A stretch of 58,335 bases of DNA, taken from positions 1 to 58,335 of the forward strand of contig JAGANG010000002.1 of NCBI GenBank assembly GCA_017624275.1, given 5' to 3'. The position numbers and the translations under genes are program-made. How positions within the stretch are numbered: the stretch's first letter is position 1; each line of letters starts with the position of its first letter. The notes beneath the pieces were generated by a model. That model was given only the letters and a program-made list of their open reading frames with translations, ran no database searches and was not told the origin of the DNA. Positions 8,241 to 16,413 of the stretch are shown in pieces. The DNA comes from Spirochaetales bacterium (GTDB taxonomy: Bacteria > Spirochaetota > GWE2-31-10).

Positions 8241-10064
8241 ATGTGCGGAATAGTAGGCTATATAGGAAAAGAAAACTGTGTTAATTTTTTGGTAGAAGGG
8301 TTAAAGCGGTTGGAATATCGAGGTTATGATTCTTCCGGTATATGCGTTTTAAATGAAAAAAAGTTGTCGTGCTATAAAAAAACCGGGAAAATTGTAAACA
8401 TGGAATCTACTTTACCGTCAGAAGTTATCGGGAAATCCGGAATCGGTCATACTCGTTGGGCTACTCACGGTGAAGTGACAGACGCTAATGCTCACCCGCA
8501 TTTAAGTGCAAACGGAAAATTTGCTATTGTACACAACGGAATTATAGAAAATTACCAAGTATTGCGAGAAAAACTCATTGCCGACGGTTTTGAGTTTAAA
8601 TCTACAAGTGATTCAGAAGTAATCGCAATGTTACTGGAAAAGAATTTTTCCGGTAATTTTGAAAAGGCGTTTTATCAAACATTGTCATTATTGGAAGGAA
8701 CTTACGGGATAGTGGCTGTATTTGCCGATGAACCGGATTATTTAATGGTCGGCAGAAAAGGCAGTCCGCTTGTATTGGGAATCGGAGACGGCTGTACATT
8801 TGTTGCAAGTGATGTAAGTGCGTTTCTGGGACATACAAAACAAGCTGTATACTTGGAAGATAATGAAATATGTAAAATATATGCAGATTCATTTATTACT
8901 ACTGATTTTACCTTAGAAAAAAAGCAAAAAGAAATTGCTACAATCGAATGGGATGCAATCGAACTGGATAAAAAAGATTACCAACATTTTATGTTGAAAG
9001 AAATTTTTGAACAGCCAGAAAGCGTCGCACGTGCATACGCCGGAAGAATTTTGGCAGATATAGGAACGGCAAAACTCGGAGGTTTAAATATGGAACCTCG
9101 AGAGCTTGCTGCTGTTGATAATATCGGAATAATAGCTTGTGGAACGAGTTATCATGCGGGGCTTGTGGGATCATACTTGCTGGAAGAGCTTGCACGATTG
9201 CAAACCGTAGTTCATATAGCTTCCGAGATTCGTTACAAAAATCCGATATTGCGTCGTAATTCGTTGCAGTTTGCGGTAAGTCAGTCCGGTGAAACAATAG
9301 ATACGCTTTTGGCAATGCGTGAGTTTCAGCGAAAAGGCGGCAAAGTTTTGGGCGTTTGTAATGTAGTCGGCAGTTCTATTGCCCGTGAGAGTGACGGCGG
9401 CGTTTATGTACATTCTGGGCCGGAAGTAGCCGTAGCATCAACAAAAGCTTTTACGTCTCAATTAACAGTATTCCTTTTGTTTTCAATTTTAATGGGGCGA
9501 ATGCGTGATATGAGTCAATATCGTGGCGTACAACTGATTGAAGATTTACAGCAAATACCGCAAAAGATGGAAAGTATTCTAAAGAAATCGGAACAAATAG
9601 CAGAGATTGCAAAAAAATATGCCGGACTAAATAACTTTTTGTTTTTGGGGCGAGGTATCAGTTATCCGGTAGTAATGGAAGCAGCTTTAAAACTAAAAGA
9701 AGTAAGTTATGTACATTCGGAAGGATATGCAGCCGGAGAAATTAAACACGGGCCTATTGCGTTGGTTGATAAAAATACACCGGTAGTATTTGTAGTACCT
9801 CAAGATCATTTGCATGACAAAATGGTTTCTAATATTCAAGAGGTCAAAGCTCGTGGCGGCAGATTGATTGCGGTGTGTAATGAAGGTGATGAAAAAATCC
9901 GTTCTTTGGTAGAAGATGTTATCGAAGTGCCTAAAACAGAACCGCTTTTTTCACCGTTGCTTACGATTTTGCCGTTGCAATTGATGTCTTATTATGTAGC
10001 TAAAGAATTAGGATGCGATATTGACCAACCGCGAAATTTGGCAAAATCCGTGACTGTGGAATAA
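8241..10064 (+). CDS. glmS: Glutamine--fructose-6-phosphate aminotransferase (isomerizing)
   Basis: GlmS makes glucosamine-6-phosphate from fructose-6-phosphate and glutamine, feeding UDP-GlcNAc and peptidoglycan synthesis. The start at 8241 is fixed by the mature N-terminus MCGIVGYIG: Cys2 is the N-terminal nucleophile, and GGGAGG lies upstream. The glutaminase domain spans about 1-235 (GHTRWATHG, VHNGIIENY). Two SIS domains follow (CGTSYHAG, SQSGETIDTL, STKAFTSQ). The C-terminus LAKSVTVE is typical. The length of 607 residues is normal. No glmS ribozyme was recognised in the leader. Confidence 0.97.
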   Translation: MCGIVGYIGKENCVNFLVEGLKRLEYRGYDSSGICVLNEKKLSCYKKTGKIVNMESTLPSEVIGKSGIGHTRWATHGEVTDANAHPHLSANGKFAIVHNGIIENYQVLREKLIADGFEFKSTSDSEVIAMLLEKNFSGNFEKAFYQTLSLLEGTYGIVAVFADEPDYLMVGRKGSPLVLGIGDGCTFVASDVSAFLGHTKQAVYLEDNEICKIYADSFITTDFTLEKKQKEIATIEWDAIELDKKDYQHFMLKEIFEQPESVARAYAGRILADIGTAKLGGLNMEPRELAAVDNIGIIACGTSYHAGLVGSYLLEELARLQTVVHIASEIRYKNPILRRNSLQFAVSQSGETIDTLLAMREFQRKGGKVLGVCNVVGSSIARESDGGVYVHSGPEVAVASTKAFTSQLTVFLLFSILMGRMRDMSQYRGVQLIEDLQQIPQKMESILKKSEQIAEIAKKYAGLNNFLFLGRGISYPVVMEAALKLKEVSYVHSEGYAAGEIKHGPIALVDKNTPVVFVVPQDHLHDKMVSNIQEVKARGGRLIAVCNEGDEKIRSLVEDVIEVPKTEPLFSPLLTILPLQLMSYYVAKELGCDIDQPRNLAKSVTVE

Positions 10065-10129
10065 AATAACGTAAAAATAGCTTAAAAATATTTTTTTTTG
10101 CGAAAGTGTATCGTTATACATGTTCGCAA

Positions 10130-10187
10130 CATCAGATTGGTATTGAAAAATGAGTAAATAATACTTAATTTGATTTAGAATCTGATG
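10130..10187 (+). promoter_or_regulatory. Inverted repeat in the htrA leader
   Basis: CATCAGATT (10130-10138) is matched by AATCTGATG (10179-10187), about ten bases before the htrA Shine-Dalgarno. Just upstream lies another imperfect hairpin, GCGAA...TTCGC (10100-10127). They could be operator or leader structures for a stress-controlled gene. Nothing more specific can be seen. Confidence 0.3.
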
Positions 10188-10211
10188 ATTTTTAGGCTAA
10201 AGGGGAAAAAA

Positions 10212-11576
10212 ATGAATCACAAAAAAAATTTAATACTTGCAATATTTTGTATGGCATGCAGCGTACTTTTTGCAGATGAAAGTATTATCAACCTGCAAGA
10301 AAAATTGCGACAAATAGCGGATAAGGAATCAAAACCTGTAGTTTTTATAAGTACAGAAAAAACTGTAAAACAGCAAAGTTACGACCCTTTCGAATTTTTC
10401 TTCAACAACAGAGGCGGGCGACCTACTCCGAAAGAAAGAGAGTTTAAGCAATCGGCACTTGGATCTGGTTTTCTTTATCATAAAAAAGGCGACGAATATT
10501 TTATTATTACCAACAGCCACGTTGTCGACGGAATGGATACGGTAAAAGTTACTCTTGATGATCAAAAAGAATATGAAGCTGCGATTGTAGGCAGTGATTC
10601 TGACGTAGATATTGCCGTAATTAAAATTAAGACAAAAGATAATCTTCCGCTTGCAAAAATCGGAGATTCATCAAATATTCGTACTGCCGATTTGGTAATG
10701 GCAATAGGAAATCCTTACGGACTCAGCCATTCCGTAACATTCGGAATTATCAGTGCAATCGGGCGACCGAGTCCGGATAATACAAAACCGGGTTTTACCA
10801 ATTTTATTCAAACAGACGCAGCTATCAATCCCGGTAATTCCGGCGGACCGTTGTTGAATATCAGCGGCGAAGTAATCGGAATAAATACTATGATTTATTC
10901 ACAATCCGGCGGAAGCGTAGGTATCGGTTTTGCAATTCCTATAAATATTGCAAAAAATATTGCAGATCAATTGATTACTATAGGAAAAAGCGAACATGGT
11001 TGGATAGGAATAACTTTTCGTGAACTTAATGAAGGTGAAGCCGAAAAATTAGGCTTGAAAAAACAACAATTCGGAATGCTTGTAATGCAAGTAGAAAAAG
11101 ACGGCCCGGCGGATAAAGCAGGGATTCAATCAGGTGATGTGCTTTTAAAAATCGGTAAACAAAAATTATCACGTTCACACGATTTGACAGTAACCGTAGG
11201 AAGTGCCAAACCGGGGGATAAGTTATCGGTGACAATCATGCGAGACGGAAAAACTTTGGAAAAAACAATCGTAATTGGTAAACGCAGCACAAAATCTACG
11301 GTTGCAGATTCCGGTAATTCGGCAGAGGATGAAGAAATAGAACGTTTTGGATTTGTACTTGCAGATGATAAAAACGGCGTTTTGGTTCGTGCGGTAGAAA
11401 CAAACTCGCCGGCATCACATGCAGGATTTAAAAACGGAGATGTCATTACAAAGATAAACAGTAAAAAAGTAATGAATGTTAAAGATGTAATGAATATATT
11501 GAAGGATATAAATCCCGGAGACGGAACATATTTTTTTGTAAATCGTGACGGAGATACATTAATCTTGATGATGTAA
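10212..11576 (+). CDS. htrA: HtrA/DegP-family periplasmic serine protease with two PDZ domains
   Basis: The 454-residue protein starts with a signal peptide (hydrophobic 7-20, likely cut after LFA). The trypsin-like domain has the full triad: His103 in NSHVVDG, Asp133 in SDVDIAV and Ser210 in GNSGGPLL. PDZ1 spans about 260-350 and PDZ2 about 370-454. It should degrade or refold misfolded envelope proteins. The ATG at 10212 follows AAAGGGG and is preferred to the longer frame. The next gene is a DksA-type factor. Confidence 0.95.
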   Translation: MNHKKNLILAIFCMACSVLFADESIINLQEKLRQIADKESKPVVFISTEKTVKQQSYDPFEFFFNNRGGRPTPKEREFKQSALGSGFLYHKKGDEYFIITNSHVVDGMDTVKVTLDDQKEYEAAIVGSDSDVDIAVIKIKTKDNLPLAKIGDSSNIRTADLVMAIGNPYGLSHSVTFGIISAIGRPSPDNTKPGFTNFIQTDAAINPGNSGGPLLNISGEVIGINTMIYSQSGGSVGIGFAIPINIAKNIADQLITIGKSEHGWIGITFRELNEGEAEKLGLKKQQFGMLVMQVEKDGPADKAGIQSGDVLLKIGKQKLSRSHDLTVTVGSAKPGDKLSVTIMRDGKTLEKTIVIGKRSTKSTVADSGNSAEDEEIERFGFVLADDKNGVLVRAVETNSPASHAGFKNGDVITKINSKKVMNVKDVMNILKDINPGDGTYFFVNRDGDTLILMM

Positions 11577-11665
11577 TTGATTGAGGTCTAAATGTTTTCA
11601 ATTCTTGACGATTTGTAAACTAAATGATACAAACCACAAAATTATTTAATAGTAGGCGGTATTTA

Positions 11666-12025
11666 ATGACGGAAGAAAAAATTAAATATTACAAAGAGTT
11701 ATTACTTAAAGAGAAAGCTTCAATGGCACAATCTCTTTCTGATGATGACAATGCAGCTAGAAGTATGATGGAACAGGATGCAAATGTTGTTGGTGACAGT
11801 GCAGATGAAGCATCTGTCAATATTTCACAAAACATTTTGAATCTTACTAATAATAAAAACAAAGAAACTATGGTAGCGATAGAAGCAGCTTTACGTCGAA
11901 TCGAAGAAAAAACTTTCGGCGTATGTGTTCATTGCGGAAAGGATATTAATCCGGAACGTTTGGAAGCTCTACCATGGACTACAATGTGCATAAAATGTAA
12001 GAGTGCAAGCGAAAAGAGACGATAA
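11666..12025 (+). CDS. DksA/TraR-family zinc-finger transcription factor
   Basis: The 119-residue protein has an N-terminal helical region, an acidic segment (SADEASVN) and a C4 zinc finger with spacing Cys-X2-Cys-X17-Cys-X2-Cys near the C-terminus. Family members bind RNA polymerase in the secondary channel and tune initiation, usually with ppGpp. TAGGCGG precedes the ATG at 11666. The gene may be cotranscribed with the DUF748 protein six bases downstream. Confidence 0.9.
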   Translation: MTEEKIKYYKELLLKEKASMAQSLSDDDNAARSMMEQDANVVGDSADEASVNISQNILNLTNNKNKETMVAIEAALRRIEEKTFGVCVHCGKDINPERLEALPWTTMCIKCKSASEKRR

Positions 12026-12031
12026 TTTTTT

Positions 12032-15000
12032 ATGAAGCATCAGAGGAATTTTTTTGTTTCTGTATTGAAATTCATTCTGATTACGGCAGCAATTTTATTA
12101 TTGCTGCTGTTTGTTTCATGTGTGCTCTTTTCTTTGTATTACAAAGATATTGTTTCGCACTTTTTTCAACGAGATGTATCGATTGAAAAAGTTAGTTTTG
12201 ATATTACGAGCTCAACATTAGCGGTACGTAATATTTCTTGGGGGATTCCCGACGGCGAAACTCTTTTAAGTGCAAAAGAAATTAAAATTACTCCGGATTT
12301 TAGAAAAATGTTGAAATTGCAACTTGCGTTTAAACATGTCGGAATTGACGGAGTAAAAACTTATATTGTGCAAAAAGGCAACAGTTATAAATTGCCTCAA
12401 TTCTTACCGGAAAAAAAAGAATCATCTTTTAATTTTAAACTACCTAAAATCCCGATAACATTTTCCGGAATAACAGTAGCAGATTCAACGATACATTTAC
12501 GAAGAAACGGAAAAGATTATCGGTTTTTATCGGAACTGACAGTAAAACTACCGACAATCAGTGACAAAACTTCAGAAATAAAACCGGTTATTTCCGGGAA
12601 TCTAAATAGAAAACCGTTTAGTTTTACCGGGAATACAAAATTTAATGAAAATGGTGATGTAATAAATCAATTTCACATATCATCACGTAATTTGAATATT
12701 GTCGACAATCGTATATTTTTGCCGTTTTTTCCCGGAATTAATATGGAAAAAGGCATCGTAAACCTTGATGTTGCGATTGAATATGTAATAAGGAAAAAAA
12801 GCAAAAGTTCACTTGTTTTCAGCGGAGAGCTTTCCGTACAAAATTTGGCATTGCGTACAAATGTAGGACAAATCGCAGATAATCTTACCGGATGGGCTGT
12901 AGTGAAACGTTATGATTTTACGCAAAAACAACTGGATGTAAAATCACTTTCCGTAACAAAAGGAAACATAAAATTACCGAAAGAGCTTTTCGTAAAGAAG
13001 AATAACAGCAACGGTAAGAGCTTTCAGGTAAAAGTAGATAACGCACAAGTAAAAAATCTAGCTTTGAATTTGCCGGATATTTCATTGTCGAATATCAATG
13101 GAAAGGTTTCAAATTTTTCACAATCATTAAAAAATACAGTTTTTGATTTATCGGTAAATTTGGGTAGCGGACAAGTTTACGCTGTCGGAGAAAGCAAAAG
13201 CTTGTCGGAGTTTGATATTGCCGATTTGCGTGTAAATAATATTTATTTACCTAAAGATTTGCCGGTAACAAAGAAAATTCGTGAAATAAAATCTTTAAAT
13301 ATAAAAAAACTACAAGGAAGCGGGCGTTTGTTGTTAAAGGCAAATGAAATTCCCAATATAGATTTTTCAGGACATGGAAACTTTTCTGAAATTAATTGCA
13401 AATTCGGTGAAACAAAAATTGAAGCAGACAATATTTCGGTTGCAATGAAAGATTTGAATACAAACAATTATTCTGCTGTATTGCAAGATCTGTCATTTTC
13501 CGGCGTAGATTTTTATTCGCCTAAAACGCAATTATCAAATTGCAGCCTTATATTGGAACCGGGAGAACATCCGTTAAAAATCGCATCAGCTTTTACATTA
13601 AGCGACACATGGAAAATAAAGCAAATCTCCGGATATTACGGCAAAGAAAAAGAGCTTTTTGCAAAAATTAATAACGTAGTTTTAAATCTAAAATTGCAGC
13701 TTGATAACAAACAATTTAACGGAGAAACATCTGTAAAAATAGAAGACATAGGAATTTACCATAACGGAGTTTTGGCTGCCCGTTTAAAAGAGGCAAACGT
13801 ACAAAGTGCTAAACTTTCGAATAATAAAAATTTGCGATTAAATATTGATCGTGCGGTATCGGCAAAATATTTGTATTTAAAAACGATGTTCAATACTGCC
13901 GGAAGTTTGGAAATTGCCGGGATTCCATTGTTTACTTTCGGTGATAATACAAAAAAAGCCAAAAGCGATTTTCAGATTCATTTGAGCCGATTGGATGTAA
14001 ATGAAGGAGAAATAAATTTTATCGACGAACAAAAATCGTCAGTTCCTTTTTCTTATAATTTTACCGATGTTTTGTGGAAATCCAACAATCTGCCGTCTTT
14101 TATATATCCGCAGGGAAATTTGGAATTATCGGGGAAAGTAGACGGAGCTAATCCGTTTTCCTTGGATTTAACTGTAGGAGCTACAGAAATAAAAGGAAGA
14201 TTTTCATGTTCTAATGCTTTGCTTTCGCCATTTTCCGGATATGCTCAAAAGTATTTGGGACATTCCGTAAAAAACGGAAGATTATCAATGAATATTTCGT
14301 TTTCCGTGACGCCGGAAAAAATTTCATCGGATGTAGATCTACAATTGATTAAACCGGAATTGAAACGAATGTCGACAAGTACTTTCCCGTTGAATCTTGA
14401 TAAAACTTTACGTGCAATGATGAATCGCAGCGGAGTAATAGATTTGAAATTTCCCGTAACAGTTTTATTGGAAGAAAAAAAGTTTAAATATGTAGATTTA
14501 TTTTTTGAAGTATTATCAAAAACATTGCAATCGTCATCTGATAGATTTGCGATACCGATTCAAGAAGAAATAATTTTTGATAACGTTTTTTCGATAGCTT
14601 ATTTTAAAGGCGGCAGTACAAAAATTTCAGATACGGATTTTTTGAGTGAAAAAATGTTGGAAAAAATAAATAATCACAAAAACGTATTTGCAATAAATGG
14701 TTTTGTAGATAAACAAAATGATACCGAGTATCTGAAACGAGAATTGGCTGCAAAAACATTGAAAAAATATTTGACCGGAGAAGGTGAAACTGCACGAAGA
14801 GAAGCATTAAAACAACTTTTACAACAAGAATATAATGAAAATATTACGGCAGACGAAGATTCCGATATGCTTTTGCAACGAGTTTTGAACCATTTGGTCG
14901 TATCCCAAGAAGAATTTAGATCATTGGCATTTTCCAGAGCCAACATGATTGCTGACTTTTTGGAAACAAATTACAATATTCAACGCAGTAAAATTTATAT

Positions 15001-15091
15001 ACGTGAAGATAACAATATTTTTGAAAACCCATACGTAAGCGGAATAAGTAACAGCATCGCCGTAATTCGCAGCGGACGACTTGTAGAATAA
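12032..15091 (+). CDS. DUF748/AsmA-like large envelope protein
   Basis: The 1019-residue protein has one N-terminal membrane helix (about 12-35) and then a long beta-rich periplasmic part made of repeating AsmA/TamB-like strands. A C-terminal region from about 880 (DKQNDTEYLKRELAAKTL) to RSKIYIRE resembles the end of DUF748 proteins. Proteins of this group are linked to lipid transfer or outer-membrane homeostasis. The start is supported only by its position six bases after the dksA-like stop. A terminator at 15203 follows. Confidence 0.82.
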   Translation: MKHQRNFFVSVLKFILITAAILLLLLFVSCVLFSLYYKDIVSHFFQRDVSIEKVSFDITSSTLAVRNISWGIPDGETLLSAKEIKITPDFRKMLKLQLAFKHVGIDGVKTYIVQKGNSYKLPQFLPEKKESSFNFKLPKIPITFSGITVADSTIHLRRNGKDYRFLSELTVKLPTISDKTSEIKPVISGNLNRKPFSFTGNTKFNENGDVINQFHISSRNLNIVDNRIFLPFFPGINMEKGIVNLDVAIEYVIRKKSKSSLVFSGELSVQNLALRTNVGQIADNLTGWAVVKRYDFTQKQLDVKSLSVTKGNIKLPKELFVKKNNSNGKSFQVKVDNAQVKNLALNLPDISLSNINGKVSNFSQSLKNTVFDLSVNLGSGQVYAVGESKSLSEFDIADLRVNNIYLPKDLPVTKKIREIKSLNIKKLQGSGRLLLKANEIPNIDFSGHGNFSEINCKFGETKIEADNISVAMKDLNTNNYSAVLQDLSFSGVDFYSPKTQLSNCSLILEPGEHPLKIASAFTLSDTWKIKQISGYYGKEKELFAKINNVVLNLKLQLDNKQFNGETSVKIEDIGIYHNGVLAARLKEANVQSAKLSNNKNLRLNIDRAVSAKYLYLKTMFNTAGSLEIAGIPLFTFGDNTKKAKSDFQIHLSRLDVNEGEINFIDEQKSSVPFSYNFTDVLWKSNNLPSFIYPQGNLELSGKVDGANPFSLDLTVGATEIKGRFSCSNALLSPFSGYAQKYLGHSVKNGRLSMNISFSVTPEKISSDVDLQLIKPELKRMSTSTFPLNLDKTLRAMMNRSGVIDLKFPVTVLLEEKKFKYVDLFFEVLSKTLQSSSDRFAIPIQEEIIFDNVFSIAYFKGGSTKISDTDFLSEKMLEKINNHKNVFAINGFVDKQNDTEYLKRELAAKTLKKYLTGEGETARREALKQLLQQEYNENITADEDSDMLLQRVLNHLVVSQEEFRSLAFSRANMIADFLETNYNIQRSKIYIREDNNIFENPYVSGISNSIAVIRSGRLVE

Positions 15092-15104
15092 AGAAAAGTC
15101 TCTC

Positions 15105-15208
15105 AAAAAATACGAAAAGTACCTAAAATACCCGAAAAGGTATTAGAATTTTCCGGGGAAATCCTGTAAAAAACACACATCTTGAAAAACTGGCTAAAAA
15201 TCTAACCG
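15105..15208. repeat. Dispersed repeat R110, copy A
   Basis: About 104 bp that recur at 34944-35047 with only around fifteen differences by eye, including the exact block GAAAAGTACCTAAAATACCC. Copy A keeps an AATACC/GGTATT stem but has lost a second hairpin present in copy B. It lies directly between the DUF748 gene and the first lipoprotein island. No open frame runs through it. Confidence 0.8.
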
Positions 15209-15236
15209 GCAGTATTTGACCGGTTCTATTTTTTTT
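15203..15236 (+). terminator. Intrinsic terminator after the DUF748 gene
   Basis: AACCGG (15204) and CCGGTT (15220) pair around a ten-base loop and are followed by CTATTTTTTTT. An identical terminator recurs at 15737 as part of a duplicated leader. Confidence 0.75.
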
Positions 15237-15310
15237 ACCAAGTTTCCGCAATAGTATTATTGAATATAAAATATAAGAAACAAAGGAGCTTATTTATGAA
15301 AAAAATTATT
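15204..15310 (+). repeat. Duplicated terminator-leader-start unit, copy 1
   Basis: The terminator, a spacer of about 60 bases, the Shine-Dalgarno AAAGGAGCTT and the first codons are nearly identical to 15739-15844; the two differ by about one inserted base before the ATG. The unit marks a tandem gene duplication. Confidence 0.9.
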
Positions 15311-15721
15311 AGTATTTTTTGCGTTTTATCAATGTTTTTTCTGGTCGGTTGCCCGGCTCCAATTCCGGAAAAATGGACTTTTTCTCTTGATAAATACGAA
15401 GCAAAACCTGGAGATGAAATAACTATTAATACCAGACATGTCCGTGCATTTGAACCTAATCGTTTTTATATTATTAGTTATACTAAAATGAAAGAAATTG
15501 ATGGAAAGCAAATTGCAGTTTTGGATGAAAAAACTTCGAAAATGGAATTTGTGTCTATGAGTGATTCTACTCACGCAACATTTAAAGTTCCTGATGATGC
15601 AGTCACCGGATATTTAAAATTATCTGTAGATTATGATATTGAGGATGATAGTTGTACCGGAGATGGAATTTGGTATTCAAGTTCTGCATATTCAGACAAA
15701 CCTCTTACTATTACACAGTAA
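15296..15721 (+). CDS. Lipoprotein with TIG/Ig-like fold, paralogue 1
   Basis: The 141-residue product has a signal peptide and a lipobox (FFLVGC, Cys19), so it is likely lipid-anchored in the envelope. The mature part has the beta-rich pattern LDKYEAKPGDEITI, like an IPT/TIG or other Ig-like domain, and ends YSDKPLTITQ. It is a close neighbour and paralogue of the next gene: the signal peptide and the PAPIPE segment are almost the same, while the interior has diverged. The ending also recalls the FSDEKLIIV ending in the second island. Function unknown. Confidence 0.85.
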   Translation: MKKIISIFCVLSMFFLVGCPAPIPEKWTFSLDKYEAKPGDEITINTRHVRAFEPNRFYIISYTKMKEIDGKQIAVLDEKTSKMEFVSMSDSTHATFKVPDDAVTGYLKLSVDYDIEDDSCTGDGIWYSSSAYSDKPLTITQ

Positions 15722-15736
15722 ATATTAAGTAAGTAC

Positions 15737-15772
15737 GGAACCGGCAGTATTTGACCGGTTCTATTTTTTTTA
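15737..15772 (+). terminator. Intrinsic terminator between tandem lipoprotein genes
   Basis: Same stem as at 15203 (AACCGG/CCGGTT, then CTATTTTTTTT). It ends lipoprotein paralogue 1 and starts the second copy of the duplicated leader. Confidence 0.75.
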
Positions 15773-15844
15773 CCAAGTTTCCGCAATAGTATTATTGAAT
15801 ATAAAATATAAGAAACAAAGGAGCTTATTATGAAAAAAATTATT
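15739..15844 (+). repeat. Duplicated terminator-leader-start unit, copy 2
   Basis: Nearly identical to 15204-15310 through the Shine-Dalgarno and the first codons. Identity then fades, returns at the lipobox and PAPIP codons, and is lost after them. Confidence 0.9.
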
Positions 15845-16318
15845 AGATTTTTCAGTGTTTTATTAATGTTTTCTTTGGTCGGTTGCCCGGCTCCAATTCC
15901 TGAATCGAAAGATGTAGTTACTAGGTTAGATTTTGTAACATTAGATAAATATGAAGCAAAAATAGGTGACGAAATTACTGTTGATTGTGGTGACATTGAA
16001 GTTTTTGCCGGAAACTATGTAATTTATTGTAGTGCAAATCCGGATAACAAGGAATTAGTTAAAATAGAAGAGTCGCTTGATGACATGGAAATTCTTTATT
16101 ATGAAAATGAGGAAATTGAAAACTTAGAATTTGTAGAAAAAATAAGTAATTCTAAAGCAAAGTTTAGAATCCCAAAAAATGCAATAAGCAGTTCTGTAAA
16201 AATAAAAATGTATTCTGGTTATAAACAAGATGAGACTTCCGGTTGTGAAAAAGAAGACAAAGAAGATGAAGTTTGCAGAATTTTATACAGTGACAAACCA
16301 TTGATTATTGTAGAGTAG
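15830..16318 (+). CDS. Lipoprotein with TIG/Ig-like fold, paralogue 2
   Basis: The 162-residue protein has a signal peptide with lipobox FSLVGC (Cys19) followed by PAPIPE, as in paralogue 1. The mature part carries LDKYEAKIGDEITV and ends YSDKPLIIVE. It is rich in acidic residues. The start is fixed by AAAGGAGC eight bases upstream. It probably has its own promoter within the duplicated leader, because a terminator precedes it. Function unknown. Confidence 0.85.
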   Translation: MKKIIRFFSVLLMFSLVGCPAPIPESKDVVTRLDFVTLDKYEAKIGDEITVDCGDIEVFAGNYVIYCSANPDNKELVKIEESLDDMEILYYENEEIENLEFVEKISNSKAKFRIPKNAISSSVKIKMYSGYKQDETSGCEKEDKEDEVCRILYSDKPLIIVE

Positions 16319-16413
16319 TTAATAAATGAAAAAGAAAATTTTACGAGTTGTTATGTTGCATTGTTTTTAAAATGAGATATAACCGGGTGATTTTTTGATA
16401 AAAAGGAAAATAG

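Noticed and set aside
8602..9413. Minus-strand open frames within glmS
   Set aside because: They overlap conserved GlmS coding sequence, and none has a start signal.
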